From assembly GCA_000711775.1 (NCBI GenBank), contig ARYC01000045.1, positions 124,001 through 188,000 on the forward strand: 64,000 bases of DNA, in the 5' to 3' direction. The stretch comes from Oxytricha trifallax. Lineage: Eukaryota > Ciliophora > Spirotrichea > Sporadotrichida > Oxytrichidae. The position numbers and the translations under genes are program-made. This document shows, piece by piece, positions 23,512 through 36,259 of this stretch. The notes beneath the pieces were generated by a model. The model searched no databases and was not told where the DNA came from. It worked only from the letters and a program-made list of their open reading frames with translations. The number at the start of each line of letters is the position of its first letter. Position 1 is the stretch's first letter.

Positions 23512-23862
23512 TTTAAGTTATCATTCTTTATGTTAATTTTATTAATTTGCTGGATGTTCAGTCCTATCAAAGAAATTCATAAATTATTCAGACTAAAATG
23601 ACAATTTTTATAGTTACTGTGATTTAAGTAAATACTTAAAGGATATTTTAGAGAAAATTTAAACTTATTATCATGAACTTACTTTTTTATCTTTTAGTCT
23701 CTTCTCATTATATCTCTTTTTTATTTAAATATTTATAAATTCATTAATTTTAATTACATTACAAAGATAATTTTTACTGTTTAATAAAAAGTGGCAATAA
23801 AATGTTAAAATCGTTAACTCTTATTAAATGAAAATATATTGAGTATAATTTTTGCAGGCAAT
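23512..23862. other. AT-rich 5' flank of the MORN gene
   Basis: It should hold the MORN promoter, but no specific element is recognisable. It ends with aat, the target duplication of the following element. Confidence 0.4.
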
Positions 23863-25082
23863 CAAAACCCCAAAACCCCTTAATGAGTTTTATATGTGTT
23901 TTGATTGATGAGGGTAATGATGGGGATTAGGGTTTATTTGAGCAAGGAAGTATCATTTTTACTCTAGTTATGAAATTTTGAAAATTTAATATGATCATCT
24001 TTTTAATACTCAACTTATATGCTTTCATATTTATATGCATGTTATAGCATTTTTATTAAAAAAAGATAAGTTTGAGAGACATTTTTATCTGTTTTACATT
24101 TTTTTCATAAGTTATAACTTTTCCTGATCGTTTTTATCAATTTAGATGATTGCATCTTTTTTAAAAATTGGCATTTATGCACAAATATTTTTGAAGTTTT
24201 CACAAAAAGTTATTTTCAAAATAAATTTAACACTTTCATTCCTTTTAGCTTGCGTTCTTTATTATCATTTTTTCTTCCAATAGAAAAAAGTTTGGTAACA
24301 TAAGTAAAATTTAAATGAAAAATATGTATAAAATGAGTGATTTTAAGGTGATTGATATCAACAATCATGTAATGATTTAGTTCCAGAAGTATTATGAATG
24401 GATACCAATCTTAAAATTTTGTATTTCTAATTTCTATAAATTTTAGGACACCTATCAAATATGGGTATCTTATAGAAGGTCAACCATGTAAAGAGAAATG
24501 GAGAAAGTTTGCAAAATCTGTATCAAATTTCAGAGATAGATTTCCATTTTAACCAATTAAATTCCATTAAATTAGTACTAAATTTGTTTTAATTTAATTA
24601 GTACCGGTACTAAATTTGTTAAATTTTAATTGGTACCAATTTAATAGTACCAAAACTTAATTAGTACCTAGTTTTAATCCAGTGAGTTTTTAATGGAAAA
24701 GTTCCAAAATGGTTCAAAACCTAATTGGTACCAGTACCAATTTGAATTTTTCTAAGTTGGTGCCAAAACATTTTAGAAAAATGGAGTTCCTAAGAATTAA
24801 AAGAAGATGCTTTCATAAAATTAGCTATTCTAATTAAATTAGCAAAGCAAACAATTAATGTACTATCATTAAAATTTTCGTAATGAAATAATTTCTTCAT
24901 AGCATTTATGTAGATGTAGTGATGGTAAAAAATAAAATATTAAATATCTCAACCATGAAAATAATAAATAACATTGAATCTAACAACAAAAATGAAACAA
25001 ATCAAAAAGAAACCCTAATCCCCAACATTACCCTCATCAATCAAAACACATATAAAACTCATTAAGGGGTTTTGGGGTTTTG
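23863..25082. mobile_element. Short non-autonomous telomere-bearing element
   Basis: It is 1220 bp with perfect C4A4C4A4C4 ends and inverted repeats of about 75 bp, and an exact AAT duplication at 23860-23862 and 25083-25085 (ANT target). There is no transposase text. The interior carries a box-repeat module (24455-24790) with palindromic GGTACC/GTACC words, arranged like the module in the full TBE. The terminal repeats past the telomere-like part differ from those of the TBE at 6164, so it belongs to another subfamily. It is probably mobilised in trans. Confidence 0.88.
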
Positions 25083-25085
25083 AAT

Positions 25086-25704
25086 TTGTTATGTAGAAAA
25101 CAATATAAATCTTTAAATATTGTTACAGATTTTAGAATTTAATTAGAAAAGAAATATACTACAAATATTTAATTCGGGTTTTGTTTGCTTAAGTTTTTTT
25201 GTCGATTATTTAATTTATAATAATAATATTATTCTTATATAGTAAAAAATAAAATCATTTATTTTTGAATATTCATTTTATTCTTAGGCTGATAAACTAT
25301 AAATTCATAGATAAGTTATCAATTTTTATTGGCAAACTTAATAAATATAGTTTTAATCATATATAAAATTCTAGATTCAAGACTATATGAGTTAGAATAA
25401 TAATTATTGAATATTGATGGAAATATATTAATAATCAAAATTAATGAAGTCATTTTTTATCAATACTAGTAAATCAAAGTAGCAGCTGTCTTCCTCTAAT
25501 ATTAGCACATTTCACGATACTCAAAACGATTGTGAAAATATTAAAATGAACAAAATAACTAAAAATGCATATTAAACTGTTCAGACTACAGCTTCAGATG
25601 ACTCATTATTGTAAAAATAAATTATAGTAAATTTAATAGAATATTAGCTTAATTTTAGGTATTATTTTCATTGAATGATTTCATATAGATGTAATTCTAT
25701 AATA
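25086..25704. other. 5' flank of the transporter gene
   Basis: An open stretch starting MKSFFINTSKSK at 25445 runs about 75 codons and could be a 5' exon, but no clean join to the main frame was found. Otherwise it is AT-rich. Confidence 0.35.
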
Positions 25705-26991
25705 ATGGAATTTTCAACGAAATCATCAACAATGTAAAGTGACAATAATAACTTTAATTATTAAGGGGTAGGAAAAAGAAACACTCAGAATAATTATAAA
25801 AATGGAGACGCTTATTCTTATGAAACTTTGGACTACTAACTTTCATATTCAGAAGATGAAAACGATTACGACGATGAGTTTTCACAAGATTCTGAGATCT
25901 TCTAGGATGGAGGTAGACTAAAATATTCTGATAAATTACATAAAAATGACTTTAAAACTGCAGATTAGTTAAAACTAGAGAGTAAGGACTTTGATAAAAT
26001 GGACATAATCAAGAAAAATCAAGTACTATATGACCAATATTAGGGTTTAATAAAGATCTTTGACATTAACAGGGCTAAGGGTCAAATATGGATGATGATT
26101 TCTGCATTAATGACCACAATCATGAATCTTATCATTAAAGAACAGAGCAAGTCTTCCAATGTGAATGTACTCTAGGCTGTCGTCATCCGATCTCTATTTT
26201 TAGCTGCAGGATGCTATGCCCATATTAAAAAAGATCAGAAAAATGTAATTGATATACCTAATGGGACATGGAAATTCGTATTACTAAGGGGCATATTTGG
26301 ATTTTGCAGTGCCACTAGTTTTTTTCTTGCAATAGATTATCTAAATTTATCTATGGCTGTAAGTTTATACTTCACTTCACCTATATTAACTGCCCTGATA
26401 TGCTATATGGTGCTTGGGGAAAAGCTTGGGAAGTTAGAAATAATAGGTATATTTTCGGCTATGTTTGGAGTCATACTTTTAACTCAACCTGAAGCTATTT
26501 TTCCAACAAATGGATTCAAAAGCAAAATGGTTCATTAACCGATAGACCACAAATTTTATCTAGGGGTATTCTTTGCTATATTTGGATCTCTAAACAATGC
26601 TTTCGTATTTCTAGTTTGCCGTAAAATAGGAAAAGACTTGCATTAATCGATTCACCCTTTTTACTTCGCTTTAATGACAAGCATAGGTGCAACTCTAGCC
26701 TTGTCTTTTAGTAACTTATAATCTTACCCACTTACAAAATCAGACTTTATTTTACTTTCACTTTGTGGAATATGTAGTTGGATCTAGCAAGAAGGCTAAA
26801 GTATTTCACTTCAACATGAGAAGGCTGGAAGATCAGCATCAATCAATTATCTAGTTGTTTTCTTATCCTTCATATTTGATGTACTGATATTTGGGGAGAC
26901 AGTTAAGGGAACTGATATTGCGGGAGCCATTTTTATTATATTCTTCACTCTTCTAAATGCCGTTTTAAAATGCTATGGAAAATCAGATTGA
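25705..26991 (+). CDS. DMT-superfamily (EamA / SLC35G-like) transporter
   Basis: This is one uninterrupted frame of 428 residues. The first 130 residues are acidic and Asn/Ser-rich, facing the cytosol by inference. About ten hydrophobic segments follow as two EamA-like halves: SALMTTIMNLIIKEQ, FVLLRGIFGFCSATSFFLA, LYFTSPILTALICYMVLGE and IGIFSAMFGVILL in the first, FYLGVFFAIFGSLNN through SINYLVVFLSFIFDVLIFGE in the second. The repeated [LF]GE at helix ends is typical of the family. The substrate cannot be told. 3' parts of this gene occur at 3040 and 29255. There is neither an intron nor an IES in the coding sequence, unusual for this window. Confidence 0.9.
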
Positions 26992-27419
26992 ACTTAGGAT
27001 GCGTATTAACATTTAGTACTACAAATCTAAACACACAAGATCAAATACTTTTACTTTTTATTCGACTGTATTATATAGTTAAATTCTTTACTTTAATATT
27101 TTATTCATTACAAATTACTTTACTTCTAGTAATGAATACAATTGGAAATATTAATTTACTAAATTAGCATATGACAATATCGGCATAGCTTAATATATTT
27201 TTAATATATTGAAAAATATTGAGATTGCAAGTTATCAATCACATACCAAGTTTAATTTCCGAATAATCTATCACTTAAGCATTATGTGTAAATGAAATTA
27301 AATTTTTAAATTTAACATCAAAGAATTTTTATATAAATTGAATAATTGGTATGCATAAATCAATTAAATAAATAAAAATCATAACAAGTCAGAAATTTCC
27401 TTTCTAAAGATTGATTAGT
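26992..27419. other. AT-rich intergenic stretch
   Basis: The first 110 bases are the transporter 3' flank that is repeated at 3590 and 29275. The rest has no recognisable content. Confidence 0.5.
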
Positions 27420-28672
27420 ATGTCTAACGTAAAGGTAAGTTTTCAAGAATTTGAAATAAAAAATGCACCATATTATTTGTTTCCTAAAATTCTTCATAAG
27501 TCTATGATATGAAATATAAAATTTTATTTGTTTTCATTCATTTCTCAAGGATTTATTTTCAATATAGCAAAATATTTAAGATGACAACTAAGATGAGAAA
27601 ATAGCTCATGATCTGGATACAAATCTAATGAAAGAAGTGAACATTTATAATTTAATCTAATCAAAGGGTACACCACTAGTTTAATTTAGAAGTTAACAGC
27701 AAGAAATGCCCTCAGGGATAAGGGATTTATGTAAATTTTCTTTAACTAACTAATAAGCTATAGACATGAGATTTGGATAAGATTCTGATGAAAATAGTGA
27801 AGATTTTCTTTCTTTAGATAAAGCTGATTTATAAAAGAGAAGAAAGCTTGAGATAAATAATGAAGAAGTATTTATAACACATGATAATCAAAACCAAAAC
27901 TAGTAGCAGAAACCACTCGGTGTCAGGCAGCCTCAGAGATCATTCAATTCTTCTTTTCATTCCAAATAAGGTAATTTATTTTATTTTTATAATTTAAATG
28001 AAGAGAAAAAACAAGACGAAGTAGAAGTTAATGCAAATGAAGAAGAATCTGATAAAAAGAGTCTCAAATTCCTTATACATCAACATTTTAAGGAATAGAA
28101 TATTTAAAGTGGTAAGGAAATTTTATATCTTATTTATACTTATAATAAAAATCTTTATTTTATAGAGTAAGAAATCAAAAATCAATGTAGAAGTCTTCAC
28201 AAAGATAAAATAGGCAAATTATCAAAGTATCAGAAAGTAAAGGGAATCCCAAAATTAGTAATAAAATTAACTTTTCATATGAGATTTGTATTAAATGATC
28301 AATTTTAAGCAGTTTTTAAATCTTTGCTGTTGACAAGAGCTACATCTACAATCTTATTACTAGCGAAATCTAAGAATTCTTACCAATTAGCTAGATAATA
28401 CATCATTGGATGTATTGACATGTCTAACAAAAGAAAGATTCCATATAAGCGTTCTGCAATTTCTAAAAATAAGGAAGCTCAGAAAAATTACAATGATATC
28501 GTTTCTGACATTCAATATCTATAAGAAGTCCTTGAACTTCTTTATGAGGAAGATCCAAAACTTTAACAAGATTAGAACTAGGAAATGGAGAGAGACGAAG
28601 CAATGGTAGATGGCGCAAACTAAGAGTAAGAATTAAAAATTTTAAATTGTTTTATTTAGGGGTAACTAGTGA
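27420..28672 (+). CDS. Family P protein 7 (unknown function)
   Basis: Six exons joined at GT-AG introns give about 300 residues starting MSNVKQNIQDDNQDE. A SFNSSFHSK motif replaces the SSYHSQ of the relatives. The core is VIKLTFHMRFVLNDQFQ, then TSTILLLAKSKNSYQLA and QYIIGCIDMSNKRK. It ends in an acidic Gln-rich tail closed by a TGA at 28670-28672. It is the first of five collinear family genes up to 37495. The function is unknown. Confidence 0.82.
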
Positions 28673-28796
28673 AAATAATGGTGAAACTTTTAATTATTTA
28701 AGTTCGTTGGAATTGGATTAGTGGCAAATATTATAATCAAATTTTCTAATAAATAAATAAAAAAAACACTTTTCTTGTAATACTTTCAATATTAAT

Positions 28797-29243
28797 TAAA
28801 ACCCAAAAGCTCTTCTACAGTTTTATGATTTTTTTTTATTAATAAGTTTATGTTAGGGTTAAGGAATTTTTGAGTTTGATTTTATAAAATAAGACATGTT
28901 TTAGTTACATTTAATTCTACTTTTATATTTTTTATAAGTTATCACTTACCATATTGTTTTTATGAATTTAGATGAGTGCGTCATTTCCAAATATGGGTAT
29001 TTACATACCAATCTTTTTGGTATTTTTATCAAAAATTTTTTAAATCAGGAATTATTTTTACAAAAATTTTTGTAGATGTAGAGATGATAAAATTTAAAAA
29101 GGATTAAAATATTAAATATTAAGATAATAAATTACAATTGATCTAAAAATATAGATGTAATCATAAAAAAAGGAACTCTAATCCCCGAATATCAACCTCA
29201 TAATTCAAAACATTCATAAATACTTAAGGTATTTTGGGGTTTT
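28797..29243. mobile_element. Decayed short telomere-bearing element
   Basis: The right end keeps ggggttttg-like telomeric text and a subterminal part resembling 24950-25082, including taatcccc and caacctca. The left end is worn (aaacccaaaagctc). It is about 450 bp, with an internal deletion and no clear target duplication. It is older than the two other telomere-bearing elements. Confidence 0.62.
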
Positions 29244-29249
29244 AAAATA

Positions 29250-29380
29250 TTATAAAAAATGTTATGAAAATCAGATTGACTAAGGAATAGTATTAACATT
29301 CAGTTCTTCAAATTTAAATACACAAGATCAAATACTTTTACTTTTTTTTCGACTAAATTATATAGTTAAATTCATTACAC
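29250..29380 (+). pseudogene. Remnant of the transporter gene 3' end
   Basis: About 130 bases match the last codons and 3' flank of the transporter (atgttatgaaaatcagattg... against 26970-27090). It starts right at the decayed element, which may have removed the rest. Confidence 0.7.
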
Positions 29381-29709
29381 TAAATTTAAATTACTGAGAT
29401 CTTTTTAGCTTAATATAAGGAAAATAGTGAAAAGATTTAATTGTTCAATAACTCAATAATTATTAATTACATTTATAGCATCTTTTATATCTTTAAATTA
29501 AATTTTTTAATTAGCTGCTCCAACTTTTTAAATATAATGAATAATTTTTATTTCTTCTCAAATTAATTAAATAAACTTAAATAAATATTAATCATAAAAT
29601 TAAAGATTCAAATTTAGCAAACGATTAGTATTTAAATACATATAATTTTAGATAAAAAATATTAAAAATAAGTTTAATCAATCAAAACCAATTTGAGGCT
29701 ATATAATTG

Positions 29710-30946
29710 ATGAAAATTACAATTAATATTGTAAGTATACAAATAATTTGAGAAAAAAATACAATATTTATCTATTTTTTTATATATTAATCAAAACGTT
29801 GCATATATAGCAACCTAAAGATTAAGCACAAATTTAAGATGGTTATGGAGCTCCTGATATCTAAAACTTTGATCAAGATGTAGCTTAAAATAATTTAAGT
29901 AACTTTTAACTACAGAGCAATCCACTAGTACAACTTTAAGCTTAAGAGGAGATATCGTCTGGTGCTAATGAATTTAGTAAGTAATTTCCATTAAATATTT
30001 ATTCAATAATTTAGATAAGAGACATGGCCAGCTTTCACATGATGAACTTGACTTAGACTATAATGCTTTAGATTTAGTAAGTAATATCCCAAAGAAAAGA
30101 AGAATATAAAATGGAATCGATGGCGTTAACACAGGTAGTGATAATCAACAGCAAGATTAACCTCAAAGATAAGTACAAGAACAAAGATCTTGCAATTCCT
30201 CGTACCACTCCCAAAATGGTAAGTAATTTATCTTAATATTTATACTTAAGCAGAGGAAGAGAAGAAGGAAAATGAAATACAATAAAACAAAGGTCCTGAA
30301 TCCGAAAAGAGGAACCTATAAAAGCTAATTCATGAACACTTCTAGGACTAGAAGATCTAAAATCGTAAGAATTATGAACATTTTTATTTTTCTATCAGTA
30401 AAAAGAATCTCATATTGCGAAATCGAAACCCTCTTTGAGTATTGTAAGATTACCGATGTTGAAATGCGGCAAATCTCAAAGATGCAAAACGTCAAGAAGG
30501 TCCCTAAGTTAGCAATAAAATTTACTTTTCATATAAGGTTCTTATTAAATGATTAATTTTAAGCAACAATGCATACTCTTCTTGTATAAGGAGACACAGC
30601 TGCCATATTATTGCTTGTTAAACTAAAAAATTCCTACAAAATAGCACAAAAGTACTTAAGAGCTGCCATGCATTGTGCAATTGACAAATAACTTCACCAC
30701 CAGTTGGCAATGGACTGGGAAAATTAGGAAGAAGTTAGTGAATTCGAAGGTTTTGGAGGTGAAATAAAATACCTAAGGAGATTGATTGTAGAATTGGACG
30801 AATAAGACCCAATGTCAATTAAGAGAAGATAAGATAAGAAGCAAATGAAAATGGCGATGCAACAACAGTAAGTTTATTTCCTTAATTATTAATTTAGAGT
30901 GAACATGGGGGCTCAGAGGCCAGAAGGGAATGATTTGAATATCTGA
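29710..30946 (+). CDS. Family P protein 8 (unknown function)
   Basis: Seven exons, the first encoding MKITINI. The motif RSCNSSYHSQN precedes a Lys/Glu-rich linker. The core is KVPKLAIKFTFHIRFLLNDQFQ, then DTAAILLLVKLKNSYKIAQ and KYLRAAMHCAID. The last intron joins CA to A, giving Gln, and reading continues as VNMGAQRPEGNDLNI to a TGA at 30944-30946. In the sister gene at 34413 the same junction makes a stop. It forms a two-gene unit with 31560, duplicated as 34413/36260. The function is unknown. Confidence 0.84.
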
Positions 30947-31559
30947 AAGATTCTATATTAATGATTAATTACAACCATATAATATATTAATTCACAAAGA
31001 AAATTCATTAAAACCATATTTAATTTATTCTTGCAAAACTAAATAAAAAGCTCCATTTTATAAATTATAATGATATTTTACCCCAAAGTATATAAGAAAT
31101 TTGACATATTATTTCGAAATAAATATTCATATTTTTATCCTCTTCTTGAAAAGCATATAATATGTGAAATTAAAATACACAAATTATGATAATTTTCATT
31201 AACTTTACAATACTCTTATATATATAATTCTTATTAAATTTGAGATCTCATGATTAAAAGAATGGTGGATTTTTAATTCTTATAATACTATAATTAAATA
31301 ATTTTCATGAGAGATTGTGGAGTCTAAAAATAATTTGAGCATATTGTAAAGTAATATATGATTTCCTTATTTAGCATCTGTAATATTTATGTATGAATCA
31401 GATATGATAAATTCTAATAATTAATTATTTAGGAATAGTTGCAATATTCAAATATAGTATCTGAGTAATATTAATTACCAATTTTTTCTAATTTATATAT
31501 TACTTACTTTAAATACTTTCATCAAAATAAAAAGTTTTCTTAATCACAAATTGACTAAA
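30947..31559. other. AT-rich intergenic stretch
   Basis: It is the counterpart of 35593-36259. Nothing coding is seen. Confidence 0.6.
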
Positions 31560-32700
31560 ATGGAATATGAATAATAGGTAAGTATTATAAAATCAATTAC
31601 AAGGACCACTTCAAATATCTTTCTCTTACTTAAAATACTAACCACCCTAAATCGTATTTTTACTTAATTTTTCTAATTTTGAGTGAATAAATGGATTTAT
31701 AGATATAAAAACCTTTGGGTTCATAACTACAAACTGAATAGTAAAACGAGTTACTTGATGGAACCGAAGTTCAATAAAATTAATTAATCAACCCAGTTTC
31801 AAATTAACAGCCAGCGCAAAAATAGGTACATATATTTTATATAATTAATGTCATTTTAGGAGAGTCCCATTGTACAATTGTCAAGTCAGCATAAAGATTC
31901 ACCTTCTGGCTCAAAAGCTCATAGTAATTCTTTATTTATCACATAAAAGGTTTTAGATTAATTTAAACACAGAATGATGAATTAGAATGTGGGTAAAGTC
32001 GATCCAAAAATCGAGGAATAATCTCACTAGCTAAAAAGATGAAGGTTGGATTCAGATAACGCAGCATAATAATTAACTCCTTATTCGGAATACTCCTCAT
32101 GCCATTCTTAAGGTAAATTTTCTTACTTATAAATTTTTAGAGGAATAAAAAAGGGACTTTAGCCAAGATCCTTAAAGGTATGCCGATGCTTAATATGAGA
32201 AAAATCTCAAAATAATTTTTAAAAATCACTTTAATAAATCTTAATAAAGGTATTAATATTTTATGAATTATTAACTTATACAATTGAACAAAATTTCGAT
32301 AGAACAACTTATAAAGGAGCACTTTCTAAACATTAAGTTTAGAGATATAAAACCAAGGGAGCAATAAAATTTACTTTTCGATTAACTTCTACATTTAATG
32401 ATCTAATTTAACCAACAATCCAAGCTTTACTTCACGCCAAGGATATAGAGGCACTGCTCCAACTTGTTAAGATGAAGAATTCACACTAAATTGCGAAGAT
32501 GTTCATAATGACCTAAATTCATTCCAGAAATGAAAAAAAAATTAAATTTTATGGCTATAATGGATGATGAAAACCCATAAAATTTAAGAATTTTAACATA
32601 TATTGAGACAGATATTAAATTTCTTGAATCTGTATATGAAAAACTTGCCATTTAAGATCGAGAGCATTAGTGAAAATAAAGCGAAAATGAAGAGTTGTAA
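31560..32700 (+). pseudogene. Decayed family P gene 9
   Basis: It is a sister of the genes at 36260 and 4163, with the same exon layout and first exon MEYEQQ. An in-frame TGA at 32040-32042 stands where relatives have Arg (KRRK region), and a further frame change lies near 32550, after the core. Core text is still readable: AIKFTFRLTSTFNDLIQ and DIEALLQLVKMKNSH. The C-terminal part and last splice site are degraded. It is most likely a pseudogene, unless the TGA is removed by splicing that I cannot see. Confidence 0.75.
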
Positions 32701-34120
32701 TTACTACTCTCAAAAAATCAGCAATAGAGGTAAGTTTTCATATTATTAATATTTTTATGCAGAAGAAAAGTATGAAAAAAAGTAGCTTAAAGATTATGAA
32801 TATTGAGATATAAAATGAGAAGCAAGTATTATAATTTAAATTTTAAATAAAGAATAAATTAAAATAAATATATTATATACTATTTATTCAGTATAAGCTA
32901 CTAAACCTTGTTTTATGATAATTCATTATTTTAAACCCAATAAGTCTATTGAATTTTTATACCAATACAATATTCATATTTAAAGAATTCTATTTTTTCT
33001 AATTTATTTTTTATTTCATAAGAGTTTAAAGAGATTGATATTTGAGATTTGATTAATTTAAAGATTTTTTTATCTAAAATTCTCGCCTAATATTTAATTT
33101 TCCTATTATTGCATCAACCTTAGTTATTTTGAAAAAGAAATCCCACCTTCAAATCCCCTCACTTATTTAAAATTTAATTCATGAATTTTCTTTTACTCAA
33201 GTAAATTTCTAGACTTGCTGGCCGCTTTACTATAGTAATAATTCTTTTATAAGTTCCTATATGTCCTTATACTAATTTGAAAACATGGTCACAGGAAAAT
33301 AATTACAATAAATTACTCTATGACTTTCTTATATAATTATATAATTATATAATTACGATAAAACATAAATTAATTTAATTTAGTATTTATTACGATGTAA
33401 ATCACTTCACCCAACTAAATGTTAAAAATTAAATAATAATTCATATATTTTATTTTCCCCCTTAATTTCTATATACTTACTTGTGATATTATTTTTAATA
33501 TATATTTAGTTATAATTAATTTTATTTGATTTTAATTAATTCTTTGGAAAAATTAAAGATCAGCTAGTTTTAGTGATGAATGACAATTAGATACATATTG
33601 GATTAAAAAGCAAGTTGTCATTCAAATATTATTTATGAAGAAAAAAACTATATTACTTTTATTTATTCAGTGAAATATTTTTTTTACTTGTAAATACTAT
33701 GATTACTTAGCAAATAAATAACTTGATGACAAATTCATATTTTTATAAGTTTCTAAGAATAACAATATAAATAATGAATAATTAGGATATATTTATTTTT
33801 GTTTTTAATCCTACATAAAAAATAGCCCTTATATGGAAGCATAGAACAGTTAAAAATAGAAATAAAATTAATGATTTTATGTAGTTGGTAATGTATCATA
33901 TTATCAAAAATTTAACTTAATAAAAATATTTTAATTTAAGGTTGTGTTTGAAAATTCTTATCAGAAAATTTGGATTTATTGCTTTATTTTATTTTACAGA
34001 TAGAAAGTATAAATTAAAATTCTATTATATTTATTTACTTCTTGAAATGTTATTACTAATACTTTATATATAATTGCTTCCACTTATAATGATATAAAAA
34101 CTCTTAATGTTATTTATTTT
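32701..34120. other. AT-rich intergenic stretch
   Basis: The longest gene-free piece of the left part, dominated by A/T runs and an ataatt microrepeat near 33335-33360. The first part is the worn 3' flank of the decayed family gene. Confidence 0.5.
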
Positions 34121-34265
34121 CAAATCATATGAAGTTTAAGGTTTTTACAGAATAAATGTTTTCAATGTCTATCAGTTTTTTTAAATAGTTTATTAAACTT
34201 TTGAGGATGGCTGCCTAAGTAATCAGTAGTTCTATTTGCCAGAGTACATTCCCGAATAATTACCA
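34120..34265 (-). pseudogene. Remnant of the kinesin 3' end
   Basis: About 145 bases match pieces of 38640-38700 and 39010-39090, the 3' flank and the last exon region of the kinesin gene (cctttgaggatggc / cagtagtc words are shared). The piece between, with the last kinesin segment and its IES, is missing. It marks the right edge of an old tandem unit. Confidence 0.62.
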
Positions 34266-34412
34266 AATTTCCTGTGACTTTAAAATTTATGAGGATTTCA
34301 AAATAAATATTTAAATATAGCATTAGATTCTTTATATAAGATTAAGAAGGTAGATATAAATAAAAAATTAAATTAATAATTTAGATTTTATTTGATAAGC
34401 ACAAAATTAGAA

Positions 34413-35592
34413 ATGCCAAAAATTGAGGTAAGTAAAATAAATTTTTAATGCCAAAAAAGTTCCAAATATAAAATTTTGTTGGCAAAAAACCTAGTCTATG
34501 AACTAATATATTTTATTAATGTTTTTCAACAAAATAAATTAATTTACAAATATAGTTAAATAATGGTTATGGTGTTTCTGATAATCCATACTTGAACCAA
34601 AATGTAAAATAAAATAATTTAGCTGATTTTCTACTACAGGATTCCTCATCATTAGTACTTTACGGTGCCAATGAATTTAGTAAGTATTTCCCATTAAATT
34701 TATTTTCAACAATAAAGATCAGAGACTTGGGCAGCCATCTATTGATGAACCTGACTAAAGCTTCCATGACTTAGATATGGCTAATCACACTCTGAAAAGA
34801 CCAAGAAATGACCTAAATAACGTGGGAATGCAATCTATGGGTTAAAATCAACAACAATAGAATCCAATAAGTTAAGCAGCGGCACAAAGATCTTGCAACT
34901 CCTCTTACCACTCTCAAGATGGTAAGTTATTTTTTAATATTTGAACTTTAACAGAAGAAGAGAAGGAGAAACGGGAGATGGAATAAAATTAGGATGCTCA
35001 AACCGTCAAAATGAACCTGAAAAAGCAGATTCACAAAAATTTTAGAGACTTGAAGGTTCAAAATGGTAAGATATTATGACTTTATTTTCCTTTAGTGAAG
35101 AAAGTTACTTATGGGGAGAACTCAGTCCTCGATGAGTATAATAGGCTTACAGGTATCGAATAGCACGCGATTTCAATAATTCAAAAAGTCAAGAAGGTCC
35201 CTAAGTTAGCAATAAAATTTACATTTCATTTGAGGTTCTTATTAAATGATTAATTTTAAGCAATCATGCATACTCTTCTCGCCTTTGGAGATACGTCAAC
35301 CATAGTTCTACTCACTAAACAGAAGAATTCTTTTACCATTGCAAAAAAGTACATCAGAAATGCTATGTTTAATGTTATTGACTACAAACTTGCATTCAAG
35401 AAAGCAATGGATAAGAGAAATTAAGAACATGTTAGAGAACTCAATGGTTTAGAAGAAGAGATCAAATACCTCGAGTCAGTGATCGATGCTTTAAGGGAGT
35501 AAGACCCAATGTCTTATTAGAGAAGATAGGAGCAAATGAATATGGTCTAGCAATAATGGTAAGATTATTATTTTTATTTTTATTAATTTAGA
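34413..35592 (+). CDS. Family P protein 10 (unknown function)
   Basis: Seven exons, the first encoding MPKIE. It has the RSCNSSYHSQD motif, the core KVPKLAIKFTFHLRFLLNDQFQ, then DTSTIVLLTKQKNSFTIA and KYIRNAMFNVIDYK. The last intron is 35559-35591 and splits the stop: TG before and A after. So splicing creates the TGA, unlike in the sister gene at 29710, which goes on for 15 residues. There is no pointer-type insert. The function is unknown. Confidence 0.84.
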
Positions 35593-36259
35593 GTCAAATT
35601 GGGAGCTCAGAGGCCAGTGGAGAATGAATTTGAATATCTAAAAGAATTCTATATTTATTTTAATTAATAAATATAATTCATTTAATCACATTAAATCTAT
35701 TCTTGCAATACTATAAAACATCTTCCACTTTATTACCTTATTTTTTAAACCCAAAAGTGTATTAAACTAATAATATTGAAATGATTATTTTTTTCCTCTT
35801 TTCGAATAAGAAAGAGGTATAGTATATGAAATAAAGTTAATCAAATTTTGATGATTTTCTGTAAACTATATAATACTTATATTTATAATTCTTATAAAAT
35901 ATACTATCCCCTCATAGCTTAAATAACGAACTAATAATTTTTATATAACTAAATTATTTCATGTATACTGTACTGTCCCAAAACAATTTCAATAAATTTA
36001 TTAGTTTTTTTTAAGTTTTTTTGCGAAGTTATTTATGATTTTCTTATTTTATCTTCATTTATAATTTTGTTTGAAACATTTATGATAGATTCTATAAATT
36101 TGAAATTATATACCACTTAGTCATAATTTGGCAATAAACCCAATATTTAAATATAGTATCGGAGAAATATTAATAAACAGTTATTCCTTATTTTATATAT
36201 TACTTTAAATACTTTCATCAAAATCACAAAAGCCTTTACTTCTGTGCAACCTGTTTAAG
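35593..36259. other. AT-rich intergenic stretch
   Basis: It is similar to 3640-4160 and 30947-31559. No gene is seen. Confidence 0.6.

Noticed and set aside
25705-26991. An IES inside the transporter gene
   Set aside because: The frame is open for 429 codons without any gap, so none is needed.
33330-33365. ataatt microrepeat as a satellite
   Set aside because: It is only a few units long in a very AT-rich region.
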